Assembly (NCBI GenBank): GCA_022796315.1
Contig: JAAWIL010000002.1
Coordinates: 1 to 34,287, forward strand
DNA from: Oscillibacter sp.
GTDB lineage: Bacteria; Bacillota; Clostridia; Oscillospirales; Oscillospiraceae
Direction of reading: 5' to 3'
Length of the DNA stretch: 34,287 nucleotides
Shown: positions 1 to 7,414 of the stretch, piece after piece
Layout: each line of letters begins with the position of its first letter
Position numbering within the stretch: the stretch's first letter is position 1
Made by a program: the position numbers and the translations under genes
Notes under the pieces: model-generated
What the model saw: the letters and a program-made list of their open reading frames with translations, nothing else
The model's database searches: none
What the model was told of the DNA's origin: nothing

Positions 1-124
1 TCTTGGCGGCGTATTATCCGCCCTGACTGCGTTAAAAATCCTTGCCATCCGTCAGGATGCCTGCGGATTTTTGCCTTGCAGGGCAAAAAATCCACTCGCT
101 AATCCATACACGTCGAGATATTAA
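1..124. repeat. Probable dispersed intergenic repeat or 3' end of a gene cut by the window edge
   Basis: This stretch contains two hairpins: CATCC/GGATG around position 50, and a longer one at about 66-94 in which GGATTTTTGCC pairs with GGCAAAAAATCC (one extra A). A + frame is open from base 2 to a TAA at 122-124 (40 codons, no start in the window). Its composition does not look clearly coding. The palindromes resemble dispersed intergenic repeats of GC-rich Clostridia, but that is from memory and not shown here. It could instead be the tail of an unrecognised gene. Confidence 0.35.
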
Positions 125-185
125 ACAGGCTCTTAGACAGAAACGATGCCGCACAAAGGAGAAACGGGATGAAAATAAACCATAG

Positions 186-214
186 TTGAACCCCGGGTTC
201 TTTTGTGGTATACT
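186..214 (+). promoter_or_regulatory. Sigma-A promoter of the DUF3788-like gene
   Basis: TTGAAC at 186-191 and TATACT at 209-214 are separated by exactly 17 bases, close to the vegetative consensus. The transcript would start near 221, ahead of the ribosome site GGAGGAGA at 251-258. The promoter overlaps the more upstream in-frame ATG at 203, which argues for the start at 263. Confidence 0.75.
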
Positions 215-262
215 GAAATCAGCCCGGTCAATCCGTCAAAGAATCATTATGGAGGAGATACG

Positions 263-676
263 ATGCTTGAAAAGATACCGTCTCAATCAATGATGAGTGA
301 ATTGCTTGGACCGCCTCTGTATGAGGTTTGGCAAGCGCTGTGCGCGGCGATTGAGGAACGATACGATGTGGAGCGGATCTGGAACATGGGCGGTAAGAAT
401 TGGACTTACGAGTACAAGTACCGCAGAGGCGGAAAGACGCTTTGCGCCTTATACGCAAAAGAGCATTGCGTTGGCTTCATGATCATTTTTGGAAAAGATG
501 AGCGGGCAAAATTGGAAGATATCAGGGAGACGCTTTCCGATACGGTGCGGAAACGGTATGATGAAGCCCAGACCTATCGTGATGGAAAGTGGGTCATGTT
601 TGAGCCGGAGGATACAGGGGAATTTGATGATTACATGAAGCTGCTGGCAGTCAAAAGAAAACCCAACCGGAAATAA
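263..676 (+). CDS. DUF3788-like protein
   Basis: This is a small soluble protein of 137 residues with no signal peptide or membrane segment. The pattern of aromatic and basic residues (WNMGGKNWTYEYKYRRGGKTLCALY at about residues 33-57 in part, then a hydrophobic VGFMIIFGK strand) fits the DUF3788 family. That family is of unknown function and is common in Firmicutes and Bacteroidetes. The start at 263 is preferred over the in-frame ATG at 203: it has GGAGGAGA five bases upstream, and 203 lies inside the promoter. The gene stands alone and converges on the minus-strand metallophosphoesterase, with a hairpin between them. Family assignment is by recognition only. Confidence 0.7.
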   Translation: MLEKIPSQSMMSELLGPPLYEVWQALCAAIEERYDVERIWNMGGKNWTYEYKYRRGGKTLCALYAKEHCVGFMIIFGKDERAKLEDIRETLSDTVRKRYDEAQTYRDGKWVMFEPEDTGEFDDYMKLLAVKRKPNRK

Positions 677-723
677 TACTGGTCATAGGGGAGGGGCTCC
701 CCGGGACCAAGGACCGCATCAAA

Positions 724-760
724 AGAGCGCGGGAAAACGTTCCTCGTTTTCCCGCGCTCT
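724..760 (-). terminator. Strong hairpin between convergent genes, terminator for the minus-strand pair
   Basis: A perfect 16-bp stem (AGAGCGCGGGAAAACG at 724-739 with its complement at 745-760) closes a 5-base loop. Read on the minus strand it is followed by a short T run (TCTTTTGAT), as in an intrinsic terminator, so it should end the transcript of the 807-2521 gene pair. It may also stop the convergent + gene, although the + side has no clear T tract. Confidence 0.7.
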
Positions 761-806
761 CCGCATATCGCTTCCCCGGACGTCTCAGGGGGGAGAACCG
801 GCCCGA

Positions 807-1532
807 TTACGCCCAGCGCAGAAGCGTCTCTTCCCCCAGGGGCAGAATATGATTGTGAATCCCCCGCAGCTGCGGAGCAATCAGCAGATCCTCGTGCATG
901 TGCCCGAAATACCACCGCTTGAACTGCGGCGCGCCGGAGAGGGACTGATACCAGTCCTCAAAGACCGCCGGCAGGCGGTAATCGTCCGGAATGGCTTTTT
1001 TCCGGGAGATGAACGCCCTGGCGGACAGGGGCGTCTCATGGGTGACCACATAGTGAATCTCATTCCGGTGCTCCATGAGCTGCTTCTGCCCGTATTCCAT
1101 CTCCTCCGGGGAGGGCTCCTCCGCCTGCCACCAGCTTTTGCCCGGCTCCCGCTGCTCCTGGTCCGTAGAGCGGGCGCCGCCAAAGGCAAAGAGGTTCGTT
1201 CCGTAAATGGAGTAGATCTCGCCCCGCATCAGGTGGTATACCTGGGGGCTCACCTGGTGGGCCCGCCCGCCGTTCCAGATCTGAACCGGGAACTGTTCCA
1301 GCAGGGCGTGGTTTTCGTGGTTCCCGTCCACAAAGGCGACGGTGCCGGGGAAGAGCTGCTGCAGGGTCTCCACGCGGCAGAGGTAGTCTTCGTCCCAGAC
1401 ATAGCCGGCGTCTCCGGCGATGATCAGAATATCGGAGTCATACAGGGCGTGGCGCTCGGCGAGGCCGAACAGGGGGGAGAAGGTTCCGTGTTTGTCGCCG
1501 GTAATCAAGATTCTTCCTGCCATGCCGCTCAC
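807..1532 (-). CDS. Metallophosphoesterase (calcineurin-like)
   Basis: A 241-residue soluble enzyme with all the metal-binding blocks of the calcineurin-like phosphoesterase fold. In order these are GDKHG near residue 12, GDAG near 40, GNHEN near 70, THE near 165 and GHMHED near 212. The usual first block is GDxHG, so this fits. Such enzymes hydrolyse phosphomono- or diesters at a two-metal centre; the substrate cannot be told. The GTG start at 1532 is chosen because AGGAG lies eight bases before it and the GTG overlaps the TGA of the upstream hydrolase gene (GTGA). An in-frame ATG lies nine bases further in. It is the second gene of a two-gene unit and is followed by a strong terminator. Confidence 0.88.
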   Translation of the reverse strand: MSGMAGRILITGDKHGTFSPLFGLAERHALYDSDILIIAGDAGYVWDEDYLCRVETLQQLFPGTVAFVDGNHENHALLEQFPVQIWNGGRAHQVSPQVYHLMRGEIYSIYGTNLFAFGGARSTDQEQREPGKSWWQAEEPSPEEMEYGQKQLMEHRNEIHYVVTHETPLSARAFISRKKAIPDDYRLPAVFEDWYQSLSGAPQFKRWYFGHMHEDLLIAPQLRGIHNHILPLGEETLLRWA

Positions 1533-2521
1533 GTGTGCCGCTCCTGTTTTTTACTTTTATATTTATAATGATAGACGCCGTTCCGCTCCTCTCGGGACAC
1601 CTGGCCGGAGAAGTACAGATATTGCAGGTGGGAGATGGCCTCGCCCGTGGCGAACCACTTCTGGGGAGCGGGGAACTCCTCCCAGTTCCTGCAGTCGATT
1701 TCCCAGGTCATGTCCCGGGCGACCGTGTAGGCGGTCTTCCACTCCTCCCCCAGGATCTGCACCACCTCGGCCAGGCGGTCCGTGTGGTGCCGGAAGAGCT
1801 CGCGGATGCGGGCGTACATATCCTCCACGGGGGTTCCGTGGGCCGTCAGCAGCTGCCGCACGTCCAGCTGCTCCACCTTTTTGAGGCTCTCCAGGTAGTC
1901 CTGAAGGGGGTTCTCGGAACTGAGCTCAATGCAGATATTCGGCGTAATGGTGCCCAGGATGTGGTCGCCGCAGAGCAGGATCTTCTTGTCCGCGTCGTAC
2001 AGGCACATGTGTCCCGGCGTGTGTCCGGGGGTGGCGATGACCTGGAGGTGATACCCGCCGTAGTGGAGCACGTCGCCCTCGTTGACGTAGGTGAAGTTCA
2101 CCCGGACGTCGTGGCAGTACTTTCTCCCGGGGTGGATGTCGGTGTTCCTGCCGAAGCCGGCCTTTGGGAAGCCGTACTTGATGAACAGGTCGTCCAGCAT
2201 CCGCCAATAGAGGTTGCCGGCCTCAAAGTTGATGAGCTCCCCGTCGGTCTCTCCGGCGTACAGCGTGCTGGACTCCGTGGAGAACTTGCCGATGAGCCCG
2301 CAGTGGTCGGAGTGCAGGTGGGTGATGAAGAGATCGGTCTGCGTGATGCCCAGCTCCCGGAAGGCGCCGCGCAGGGCCTCCTCACATTCGGGCCGGTTGA
2401 ATCCGGTATCAATCAGGAGATTTTTCTCTCCGGTGATGAGATAGGCGTTGATTTCCCGCAGGGGGTTGTTGGGCAGGGGCACGGTTTTCCGGTAAAGATT
2501 CTCTGCTATTTTGGTTAACAT
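1529..2521 (-). CDS. Metallo-beta-lactamase-fold hydrolase (glyoxalase II-like)
   Basis: A 330-residue soluble protein. The metal-binding signature HLHSDH lies at residues 68-73, a downstream GHTPGH carries the next ligand, CGDH the bridging Asp, and TAHGTP the last His. After the catalytic domain, about 90 residues form a basic tail that resembles the winged-helix-like domain of LACTB2-type MBL proteins. Family members hydrolyse thioesters, esters or nucleic acids; the substrate here is unknown. The ATG at 2521 has AGGAGGAGG shortly upstream. It is the first gene of a unit with the overlapping metallophosphoesterase, so the two are co-translated. Confidence 0.85.
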   Translation of the reverse strand: MLTKIAENLYRKTVPLPNNPLREINAYLITGEKNLLIDTGFNRPECEEALRGAFRELGITQTDLFITHLHSDHCGLIGKFSTESSTLYAGETDGELINFEAGNLYWRMLDDLFIKYGFPKAGFGRNTDIHPGRKYCHDVRVNFTYVNEGDVLHYGGYHLQVIATPGHTPGHMCLYDADKKILLCGDHILGTITPNICIELSSENPLQDYLESLKKVEQLDVRQLLTAHGTPVEDMYARIRELFRHHTDRLAEVVQILGEEWKTAYTVARDMTWEIDCRNWEEFPAPQKWFATGEAISHLQYLYFSGQVSREERNGVYHYKYKSKKQERHT

Positions 2522-2604
2522 GGTGTGTTCCTCCTCCTGGATGTCCCCGTGCCCCTGTCGGGCAGGCGGCAGGGGGAGCCTTGGTATTTTGCAGTCTGTT
2601 TCTA

Positions 2605-2633
2605 ATAGTAGCGTAAAAAGCGGGACTTGTACA
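2605..2633 (-). promoter_or_regulatory. Possible promoter of the MBL-hydrolase/metallophosphoesterase pair
   Basis: On the minus strand TGTACA (2633-2628) and TACTAT (2610-2605) stand 17 bases apart, each matching the sigma-A consensus at four of six positions. The distance to the start at 2521 is about 80 bases. The match is moderate; a neighbouring AT-rich block (2643-2672) could also hold the promoter. Confidence 0.3.
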
Positions 2634-2689
2634 GAGATCCGGCCTATAAATAAAATTTTATCAAGGAAGAGTACCCTGGAGGCGTACCA

Positions 2690-2870
2690 AAATACGCATT
2701 TCCCAATGGTTCTGCCGCCCGTCCTCCCCCGGCCCCTGACAGACCGGATCTCCCTTCGGAGGGGCGGCAGATTGCCGCCCCTACAGAACCCAATCTCCCA
2801 GCGGGACGCGCCGTATAGTCACCGCAGGGGCCGTAAAACGGCCTGGCTTTGCCCGCCTTGAACCTCGGGC
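2690..2870. repeat. GC-rich intergenic repeat block with a hairpin
   Basis: The centre is a perfect 9-bp hairpin, AGGGGCGGC at 2760-2768 and its complement at 2774-2782. The surrounding sequence is GC-rich and open in several frames without ribosome sites. That is typical of intergenic repeats that get called as false genes in this group. No gene is seen in it. The whole 2522-3195 gap holds only the possible promoter, this block and the inverted-repeat element that follows. Confidence 0.4.
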
Positions 2871-2917
2871 GCCCGATGTTCAAGTGGCTTGACGAGAAAC
2901 GCCCTCCTGACGAAAAA

Positions 2918-3190
2918 ACATCCGCCCCGGGGGGGCGGATGTCAGGCTGTCGAAAAAGTGTTTTCGACAGCCTGCGCAAGTTTTCAGAACTTTTTTAAAG
3001 TTCTGAAAACTTATGATTTGAATGGCGCAGGGAACCCTTCCTGGGTTCATCTCCACGCTAAGAGCCGCCGCGAGCGGCGGTTGCGCTCCGAAACGCGCCT
3101 GCGGGCGCAGCCGCACACACCCCTCCTTCCCGGCAAAGGAATCTCCCCCGTTTTTCGACAAGCTGACATCCGCCCCGGCGGGGCGGATGT
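2918..3190. repeat. MITE-like element with about 40-bp inverted ends
   Basis: The left end (2918-2957) and the right end (3151-3190) are inverted copies of one sequence. Each is a palindrome (ACATCCGCCCC, three bases, then its complement) followed by a TGTCGAAAAA-type block. Inside the left end lie a 14-bp perfect hairpin (2943-2956 with 2961-2974) and a 15-bp perfect hairpin (2978-2992 with 2998-3012). No reading frame is convincing. The structure suggests a non-autonomous mobile element or a compound palindromic repeat. The right end sits 5 bases from the stop codon of the aminotransferase gene and may serve as its 3' end structure. Confidence 0.55.
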
Positions 3191-3195
3191 TTCGC

Positions 3196-4401
3196 TTAGT
3201 TCCGAGGCAGCGCCTGAATGGCGGCGGCCAGACGCTCTGCCGCCAGGGGGAACATCTCCCGGGAGGCCGCCAGGTTCACCCGGATATGGACGTCCCGGCG
3301 GGCGGTCTCGCCCTCGGGCCAGAACCAGAAGCCATAGTCCACCGCCAGCCGGGCCTGGTCCCGGACCACCGGGATCAGCTGCTCCGCCGTGAGATAGGCG
3401 GACAGGTCCACCCAGGCCAGATACGTGCTCTCCAGCGGCGCCACGCGCAGCTCCGGCAGGGCCCGGAGCAGGGCGTCCCGGAAGCACGCGTAGTTGCCCT
3501 GCAGGTAGACCAGCAGCTCGTCCAGCCAGGGCCCGCCCTGGGCGTAGCCGGCCTCCGCCGCCACGTAGCCCAGGGAGGAGCCGCCGGAGACCCGGAGGGT
3601 TTTCACGTAGGCGTCAAAGGCGCCGCGCAGGGCCTTGTTGGGGATGACGGCGAAGGAGTTCTGAAGCCCCGCGATATTAAAGGTCTTGGAGGCGGCGGTC
3701 AGCATGACCATCCGGTCCAGATACTCCTGGAACCGCAGGGAGGAGAGATGGGTGTACCCCTGGTAGACCAGGTCCTGGTGGATCTCGTCGCTGATGAGCA
3801 GCACGCCGTGCCGCTTGCAGAGATCCAGGATTCCCAGCAGCTCCGCCTCCCGCCAGACGTGGGCCACGGGGTTGTGGGGGGAGCACAGGATCAGCGCCTG
3901 GACCTGCTGGCTCCGGACCTGTTCCTCCAGATCCTCCAGGTCCACCGTGTAGCCGCCGTCCGGGGCGGCGGCCAGCTCGCTGCACACCAGGCGGCGGCCC
4001 GTGTTCTGGATGACCTCCATAAAGGGGTAGTAGCAGGGCGTCAGGATGGCCACGGCATCGCCGGGGGACGTGAGGGAGCTCAGAACCCAGGCCAGCCCCG
4101 CCACCACGCCGGGGGTGAACCGCAGCCACTCCCGCCGGACCTCCGTGCTGTGGCGCTGTTTCTCCCAGGCGATGAAGGCGTCATAGTAGGAGTCCGGGGG
4201 CGCGTAGTAGCCGAAGATCCCGTGGTCCACGGCCCTGCGCAGGGCCTCGGAGATGCAGGGCGGGGAGGGGAAGTCCATGTCCGCCACCCACAGGGGGAGC
4301 AGATCCTCCCGGCCGTATTTGCCGCCCAGGGTATCCCACTTCACGCTGTTGGTGTGCCTGCGGTCGGGGAGCAGAGCGGGGTTAAAGAAACGATGATCCA
4401 T
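3196..4401 (-). CDS. MalY/PatB-type PLP aminotransferase (C-S lyase)
   Basis: A 401-residue fold-type I PLP enzyme. The N-terminus has the family motif LPLWVADMDF (residues 35-44), the middle has SPHNPV (174-179) and SDEIH with Asp205, and the PLP lysine is Lys239 in AASKTFNIAGL. This set is typical of MalY/PatB enzymes, which cleave cystathionine or cysteine to pyruvate, ammonia and a thiol; some act as aminotransferases. The length is normal (about 390-400). The ATG at 4401 has GGAGG five bases upstream. A GC-rich 8-bp hairpin lies just ahead of the ribosome site. It is transcribed alone. The exact substrate cannot be told. Confidence 0.88.
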   Translation of the reverse strand: MDHRFFNPALLPDRRHTNSVKWDTLGGKYGREDLLPLWVADMDFPSPPCISEALRRAVDHGIFGYYAPPDSYYDAFIAWEKQRHSTEVRREWLRFTPGVVAGLAWVLSSLTSPGDAVAILTPCYYPFMEVIQNTGRRLVCSELAAAPDGGYTVDLEDLEEQVRSQQVQALILCSPHNPVAHVWREAELLGILDLCKRHGVLLISDEIHQDLVYQGYTHLSSLRFQEYLDRMVMLTAASKTFNIAGLQNSFAVIPNKALRGAFDAYVKTLRVSGGSSLGYVAAEAGYAQGGPWLDELLVYLQGNYACFRDALLRALPELRVAPLESTYLAWVDLSAYLTAEQLIPVVRDQARLAVDYGFWFWPEGETARRDVHIRVNLAASREMFPLAAERLAAAIQALPRN

Positions 4402-4723
4402 AGTGTCCTCCGGTCCGGGCGCGGACTTCCGCGCCCAAATTCATATTGTTGGATGCGCATGTCTGCGGGAACGTCAAAATTGACCGATGCCTGAGCACGC
4501 CGGCGGCTGGGGCGGCTGCCGGCGTGTCCTCCGCGATGGCAGTATACTTTGTCTGAATCCATTTGACAAGAAGGAGAAGCTGGCATGAAAAAGCGGTTCA
4601 CCACGATCCGCCGCCTGCCGGACATGGGGATGGCCCCCAACCGGAACCCCTCCCACGGGCTGAACCCAAACTGCGGCACGATCAAGCCCTGCGCCGTGAA
4701 GTGCCGGGGTAGGGCCGCGCGGC
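4402..4723. other. Intergenic region with two hairpins and one doubtful small ORF
   Basis: Two perfect hairpins are present: GGGCGCGG/CCGCGCCC at 4417-4436, in the leader of the aminotransferase, and CACGCCGGC/GCCGGCGTG at 4496-4526. On + a frame of 75 codons opens at 4585 with AAGGAG upstream and a TATACT box at about 4541. It runs antisense into the end of the rluA-type gene and has no recognisable domain. I do not count it as a gene. No clear promoter for the aminotransferase was found. Confidence 0.4.
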
Positions 4724-5653
4724 TCAGCCCTGTTCCGGCGGCGCGGGGGACGCGGGGACCTCGCCCCAGCCCCGGACCAGCCGCTGGAAATCCTCCGGCA
4801 GGGGGGCGGTGAGGCGCAGGAGCTCCCCGGTGACGGGGTGGGTGAGGTCCAGCGCGTAGGAGTGCAGGGCGGGCCGGGGGATCAGGTCCGGGTCCTCGGT
4901 GCCGTAGAGCCAGTCTCCGGCCAGGGGACAGCCCAGGGAGGCCATGTGGAGCCGCAGCTGGTGGGTGCGGCCGGTCTCCGGCGTCAGCTTCAGCAAAGAC
5001 AGTCCCGGCCCCCCGGCCAGGACCTCGTAGTGGGTGACGGCGGGAGCGCCGTCGGAGCGGATGCGCCGGCGGACCGTGGAGGTCTCGTCCCGGCCGATGG
5101 GGGCGTCGATGGTGCCCCGCTCCGGGGAGGGGCGTCCCAGGCAGACGGCCCGGTATTCCCGGCGGAACCGGCCGGTGTGGAGGGCCCGCCGCAGCTGGTC
5201 GTGGATGTAGCCGCTCTTCGCCACGATCATCAGCCCCGTGGTGCCCTTGTCCAGCCGGTTGGCGGGGTGGAAGAGGAAGTCTGCGCCCCGGGTCCAGGCC
5301 AGGGCCCCGGCCACCGTGGGCGTGCCGGGGAGGAAGTTGGAGGCGTGGGCCGTCATGCCGGCGGGCTTGTTCACCGCCAGCAGGTGGCCGTCCTCCCAGA
5401 GCACCGGCAGAGGCCAGTCCCCCGGGGTGATGACGGACCGGGGAGGCCGCTGGTCCCCGGTCTCCACCGTCAAAATGTCCCCGGCGTGGAGGAGGTCGAT
5501 GGTCCTGGCCCGCTGTCCGTTCACCAGGATGCCGGTCTCCGCCCGGGTGAGCCGGGAGATGGCCCGGGAGGAGAAATGGAGCCGGGCCTTCAGGATGTGC
5601 CGGACGGAGGAGCCCTCCTCTGCCGGCGTGATGATTCTTGTGATGGTTTCCAC
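4724..5653 (-). CDS. RluA-family pseudouridine synthase
   Basis: A 309-residue RNA-modifying enzyme that isomerises uridine to pseudouridine in rRNA or tRNA. An S4-like RNA-binding region occupies about residues 15-65 (FSSRAISRL, GILVNGQ). The catalytic domain follows with VNKPAGMTAH (94-103) and the core motif NRLDKGTTGL, in which Asp135 is the nucleophile; most family members have HRLD here. RTHQLRLH and DWLYG near the C-terminus are also typical. The start is GTG at 5653 with a modest purine-rich site (AAAGGCGGGA) upstream. It is divergent from the SLH gene. Which RluA/B/D subtype and which target uridine cannot be decided. Confidence 0.88.
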   Translation of the reverse strand: METITRIITPAEEGSSVRHILKARLHFSSRAISRLTRAETGILVNGQRARTIDLLHAGDILTVETGDQRPPRSVITPGDWPLPVLWEDGHLLAVNKPAGMTAHASNFLPGTPTVAGALAWTRGADFLFHPANRLDKGTTGLMIVAKSGYIHDQLRRALHTGRFRREYRAVCLGRPSPERGTIDAPIGRDETSTVRRRIRSDGAPAVTHYEVLAGGPGLSLLKLTPETGRTHQLRLHMASLGCPLAGDWLYGTEDPDLIPRPALHSYALDLTHPVTGELLRLTAPLPEDFQRLVRGWGEVPASPAPPEQG

Positions 5654-5783
5654 GGAGTATCCCGCCTTTCCCCTTCAGCATAGCATAAGATCGGGCCTGT
5701 GACCAGACACTCTTTTTTGCATAATTCCCTCCTCCGGGAAAACACTACCTCCATACCAATTTTTTTGAGGAGGTTCGATCACC

Positions 5784-6767
5784 TTGAGGAAGCAGTTTGT
5801 GAGACAGATGGCCGTGCTGGCCCTGGCGGCGGTGATGCTGTCCGGCAGCGCCTCGGCGCTGTTTGGCAAAAAAACCGCCCCGGCAGAGCCGGAGGAGGGA
5901 GCGCCCACCGTGCGGGACATTGAGATCCGCACCTATAAGGACATCCCCTATGAGGCCCACTTCCTGGGCTCCGACAGCGAGGGGGACGACATGACCTTCG
6001 CGGTGGTGGAGGAGCCGAAGAAGGGCGCCGTCGCCATTGACGGGGTGAACTTCATTTACACGCCCAAGGAGGGCGCCACGGGCAACGACCGCTTCACCTA
6101 CGCCGCCACCGACAGCGCCGGACACGTCTCGACGCCCGCCGTGGTCACGGTGACCATTGAAAAGATCCGCTCCGGCGTCACCTATGCCGACACCGGCGAT
6201 TCCGCCGCCGCGGCCGCCGCCCAGTACCTGGCGGAGGCGGGGATCTTTACGGGGTCGAAGCTGGGGGAACAGTACTGCTTTGAACCGGACCGGCAGGTCT
6301 CCCGGGGCGAATTTCTGGCCATGGTGATGGAGATGGCGGACCGGGAGGTCACGCCCGTGACCATGACCGGCTTCAGCGACGATGAGAGCATCCCAACTTG
6401 GGCCAAGGCCTACGCCGCCGCCGCGGTGACGGACGGCATCATCCAGGGGAAGCGGGCCAGCGGCGGCGCCGCGTTCCGGGGTCAGGAGCCCATCACCTTC
6501 AACGAGGCCGCCACGGTGCTGAACCGGGTGCTGAACCTGGGGGATGTGGACCTGGATGTGTGGTACGCGGACCGGGAGGCGGTTCCCTCCTGGGCGGCCC
6601 AGGCCGTGGGCAACATGGAGGCCTTCAGCGTTCTGGCCGCCGGCAGCTTCGGCAGCCAGACCATGGAGCAGGCGGTGACCCGGGCCGGCGCCGCCCAAAT
6701 GCTCTCCGCCGCGCACGTCCTGCTGTCCGGCGACGAGAAGACCGGGGTCCTCAGTTGGAGGAAATGA
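5784..6767 (+). CDS. Secreted S-layer-homology protein with an Ig/cadherin-like domain
   Basis: A 327-residue exported protein anchored to the wall. The start is TTG at 5784 with GAGGAGG about ten bases upstream. Residues 1-27 form a signal peptide (basic start, hydrophobic core, Ala-rich cleavage region). About residues 38-125 look like a bacterial Ig/cadherin-like domain (FIYTPKEGATGNDRFTYAATDSAG pattern, ending in VVTVTI). Three SLH domains follow (about 130-190, 195-250 and 255-315), each with a YADT or FSDD-like opening. SLH domains bind pyruvylated wall polysaccharide. The gene is monocistronic, divergent from the rluA-type gene, and separated from the flagellar operon by a hairpin and about 640 bases. 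A role in motility is not shown. Confidence 0.8.
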   Translation: MRKQFVRQMAVLALAAVMLSGSASALFGKKTAPAEPEEGAPTVRDIEIRTYKDIPYEAHFLGSDSEGDDMTFAVVEEPKKGAVAIDGVNFIYTPKEGATGNDRFTYAATDSAGHVSTPAVVTVTIEKIRSGVTYADTGDSAAAAAAQYLAEAGIFTGSKLGEQYCFEPDRQVSRGEFLAMVMEMADREVTPVTMTGFSDDESIPTWAKAYAAAAVTDGIIQGKRASGGAAFRGQEPITFNEAATVLNRVLNLGDVDLDVWYADREAVPSWAAQAVGNMEAFSVLAAGSFGSQTMEQAVTRAGAAQMLSAAHVLLSGDEKTGVLSWRK

Positions 6768-6773
6768 CGAAAC

Positions 6774-6805
6774 GGGGGCCGTTTTTCCGGAGGGGAACGG
6801 CCCCC
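6774..6805 (+). terminator. Hairpin after the SLH gene
   Basis: GGGGGCCGTT (6774-6783) and AACGGCCCCC (6796-6805) form a perfect 10-bp stem just after the stop codon. It lacks a T tract downstream, so it may be a weak terminator or an mRNA end-protecting hairpin. Confidence 0.5.
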
Positions 6806-7148
6806 CCTTCCGCCTGAAAATGCAAAAGCGCGCCTTCGGTCCTGCAAAAGGGGGTTCCTGCCGCAGACGGGCGCATATTCCGCGTTTCATGGGAAAATCC
6901 GGCGGATTAAGAAAGATTTGACAGGCCGAACGTTTTTCTTTTCACATAGAAATCAGTAAAAATTCTTTCGCCGGCATTGGGAATATCAGGGATCCGCAAA
7001 TTTTTGACGTGTTCTTTTTCGGCGGAAAACCCCGAAAATTTTATCGGATCTTGTAAAATTCCGGAGAAATATTGCAAATAAGGAAGCGTGATGAAAAAAA
7101 CAAAAGGGCGGTTTGGAAAAAAACTTACTAGGTTTATAGATTTTTTAC
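6806..7148. other. AT-rich intergenic region upstream of the flagellar operon
   Basis: From about 6900 to 7148 the sequence is clearly richer in A and T than anything else in the window, as expected of a regulatory region. A perfect TTGACA occurs at 6918-6923, but no good -10 box sits 16-18 bases after it. No convincing gene is seen on either strand. Confidence 0.4.
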
Positions 7149-7177
7149 TTGCATTTTCGCCCACGATGGATCATAAT
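7149..7177 (+). promoter_or_regulatory. Candidate sigma-A promoter of the flagellar operon
   Basis: TTGCAT (7149-7154) and CATAAT (7172-7177) are 17 bases apart at the downstream edge of the AT-rich region. The -10 box matches five of six consensus bases; the -35 is weaker. No sigma-28-type box was found here, which fits an early (class I) operon that itself encodes sigma-28. Confidence 0.5.
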
Positions 7178-7183
7178 AAGGCA

Positions 7184-7414
7184 TGAATGAAAGACAGGTT
7201 CGCCAAGCGGATCTGCCGGCGGCACCAGAGAGCGCAGGGAAGCACACTCCGCCGTAAAGAGGCAACAGGGGTTGTGTGGTGTGCCACAGGAGCGGTGCGG
7301 CGGGAAACGTACTGCTTTTGAGGCACTTTGTCGTCCCTGTATCAAGTTTGCGCGCTGTTTTCCTGGGCGCGGAGCCCGGGCCGGCGCGGAAGAGAAGCGC
7401 AGAGGGAGGTTTCT
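7184..7414 (+). promoter_or_regulatory. Long 5' leader of flgB
   Basis: If transcription starts from the candidate promoter, the leader is about 230 nt and GC-rich, with several possible stems (for example around GCCGGCGGC at 7214 and CCGCCG at 7250). In some Clostridia this position holds a cyclic-di-GMP riboswitch, but the GEMM-I core signature is not visible here. GAGGGAGG ends the leader five bases before the flgB ATG. Confidence 0.35.

Noticed and set aside
203..262. Upstream start of the DUF3788-like gene
   Set aside because: The ATG at 203 overlaps the -10 region of the promoter and has no ribosome site.
3022..4494. 490-codon + frame opposite the aminotransferase gene
   Set aside because: It starts inside the inverted-repeat element, has no ribosome site, and reads as antisense of a clear PLP enzyme.
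6918..6946. Promoter from the perfect TTGACA at 6918
   Set aside because: The sequence 16-18 bases downstream (around TTCACA) is a poor -10 box. The pair at 7149-7177 is better.
6907..7164. 85-codon minus-strand frame in the AT-rich control region
   Set aside because: No ribosome site, no recognisable domain, and it covers the promoter region of the flagellar operon.
7184..7414. Cyclic-di-GMP-I (GEMM) riboswitch ahead of flgB
   Set aside because: The expected core blocks (a GCAAA-type segment with the GGGACGCAAAGCC-like pattern) are not found by eye. Only a generic GC-rich leader is visible.
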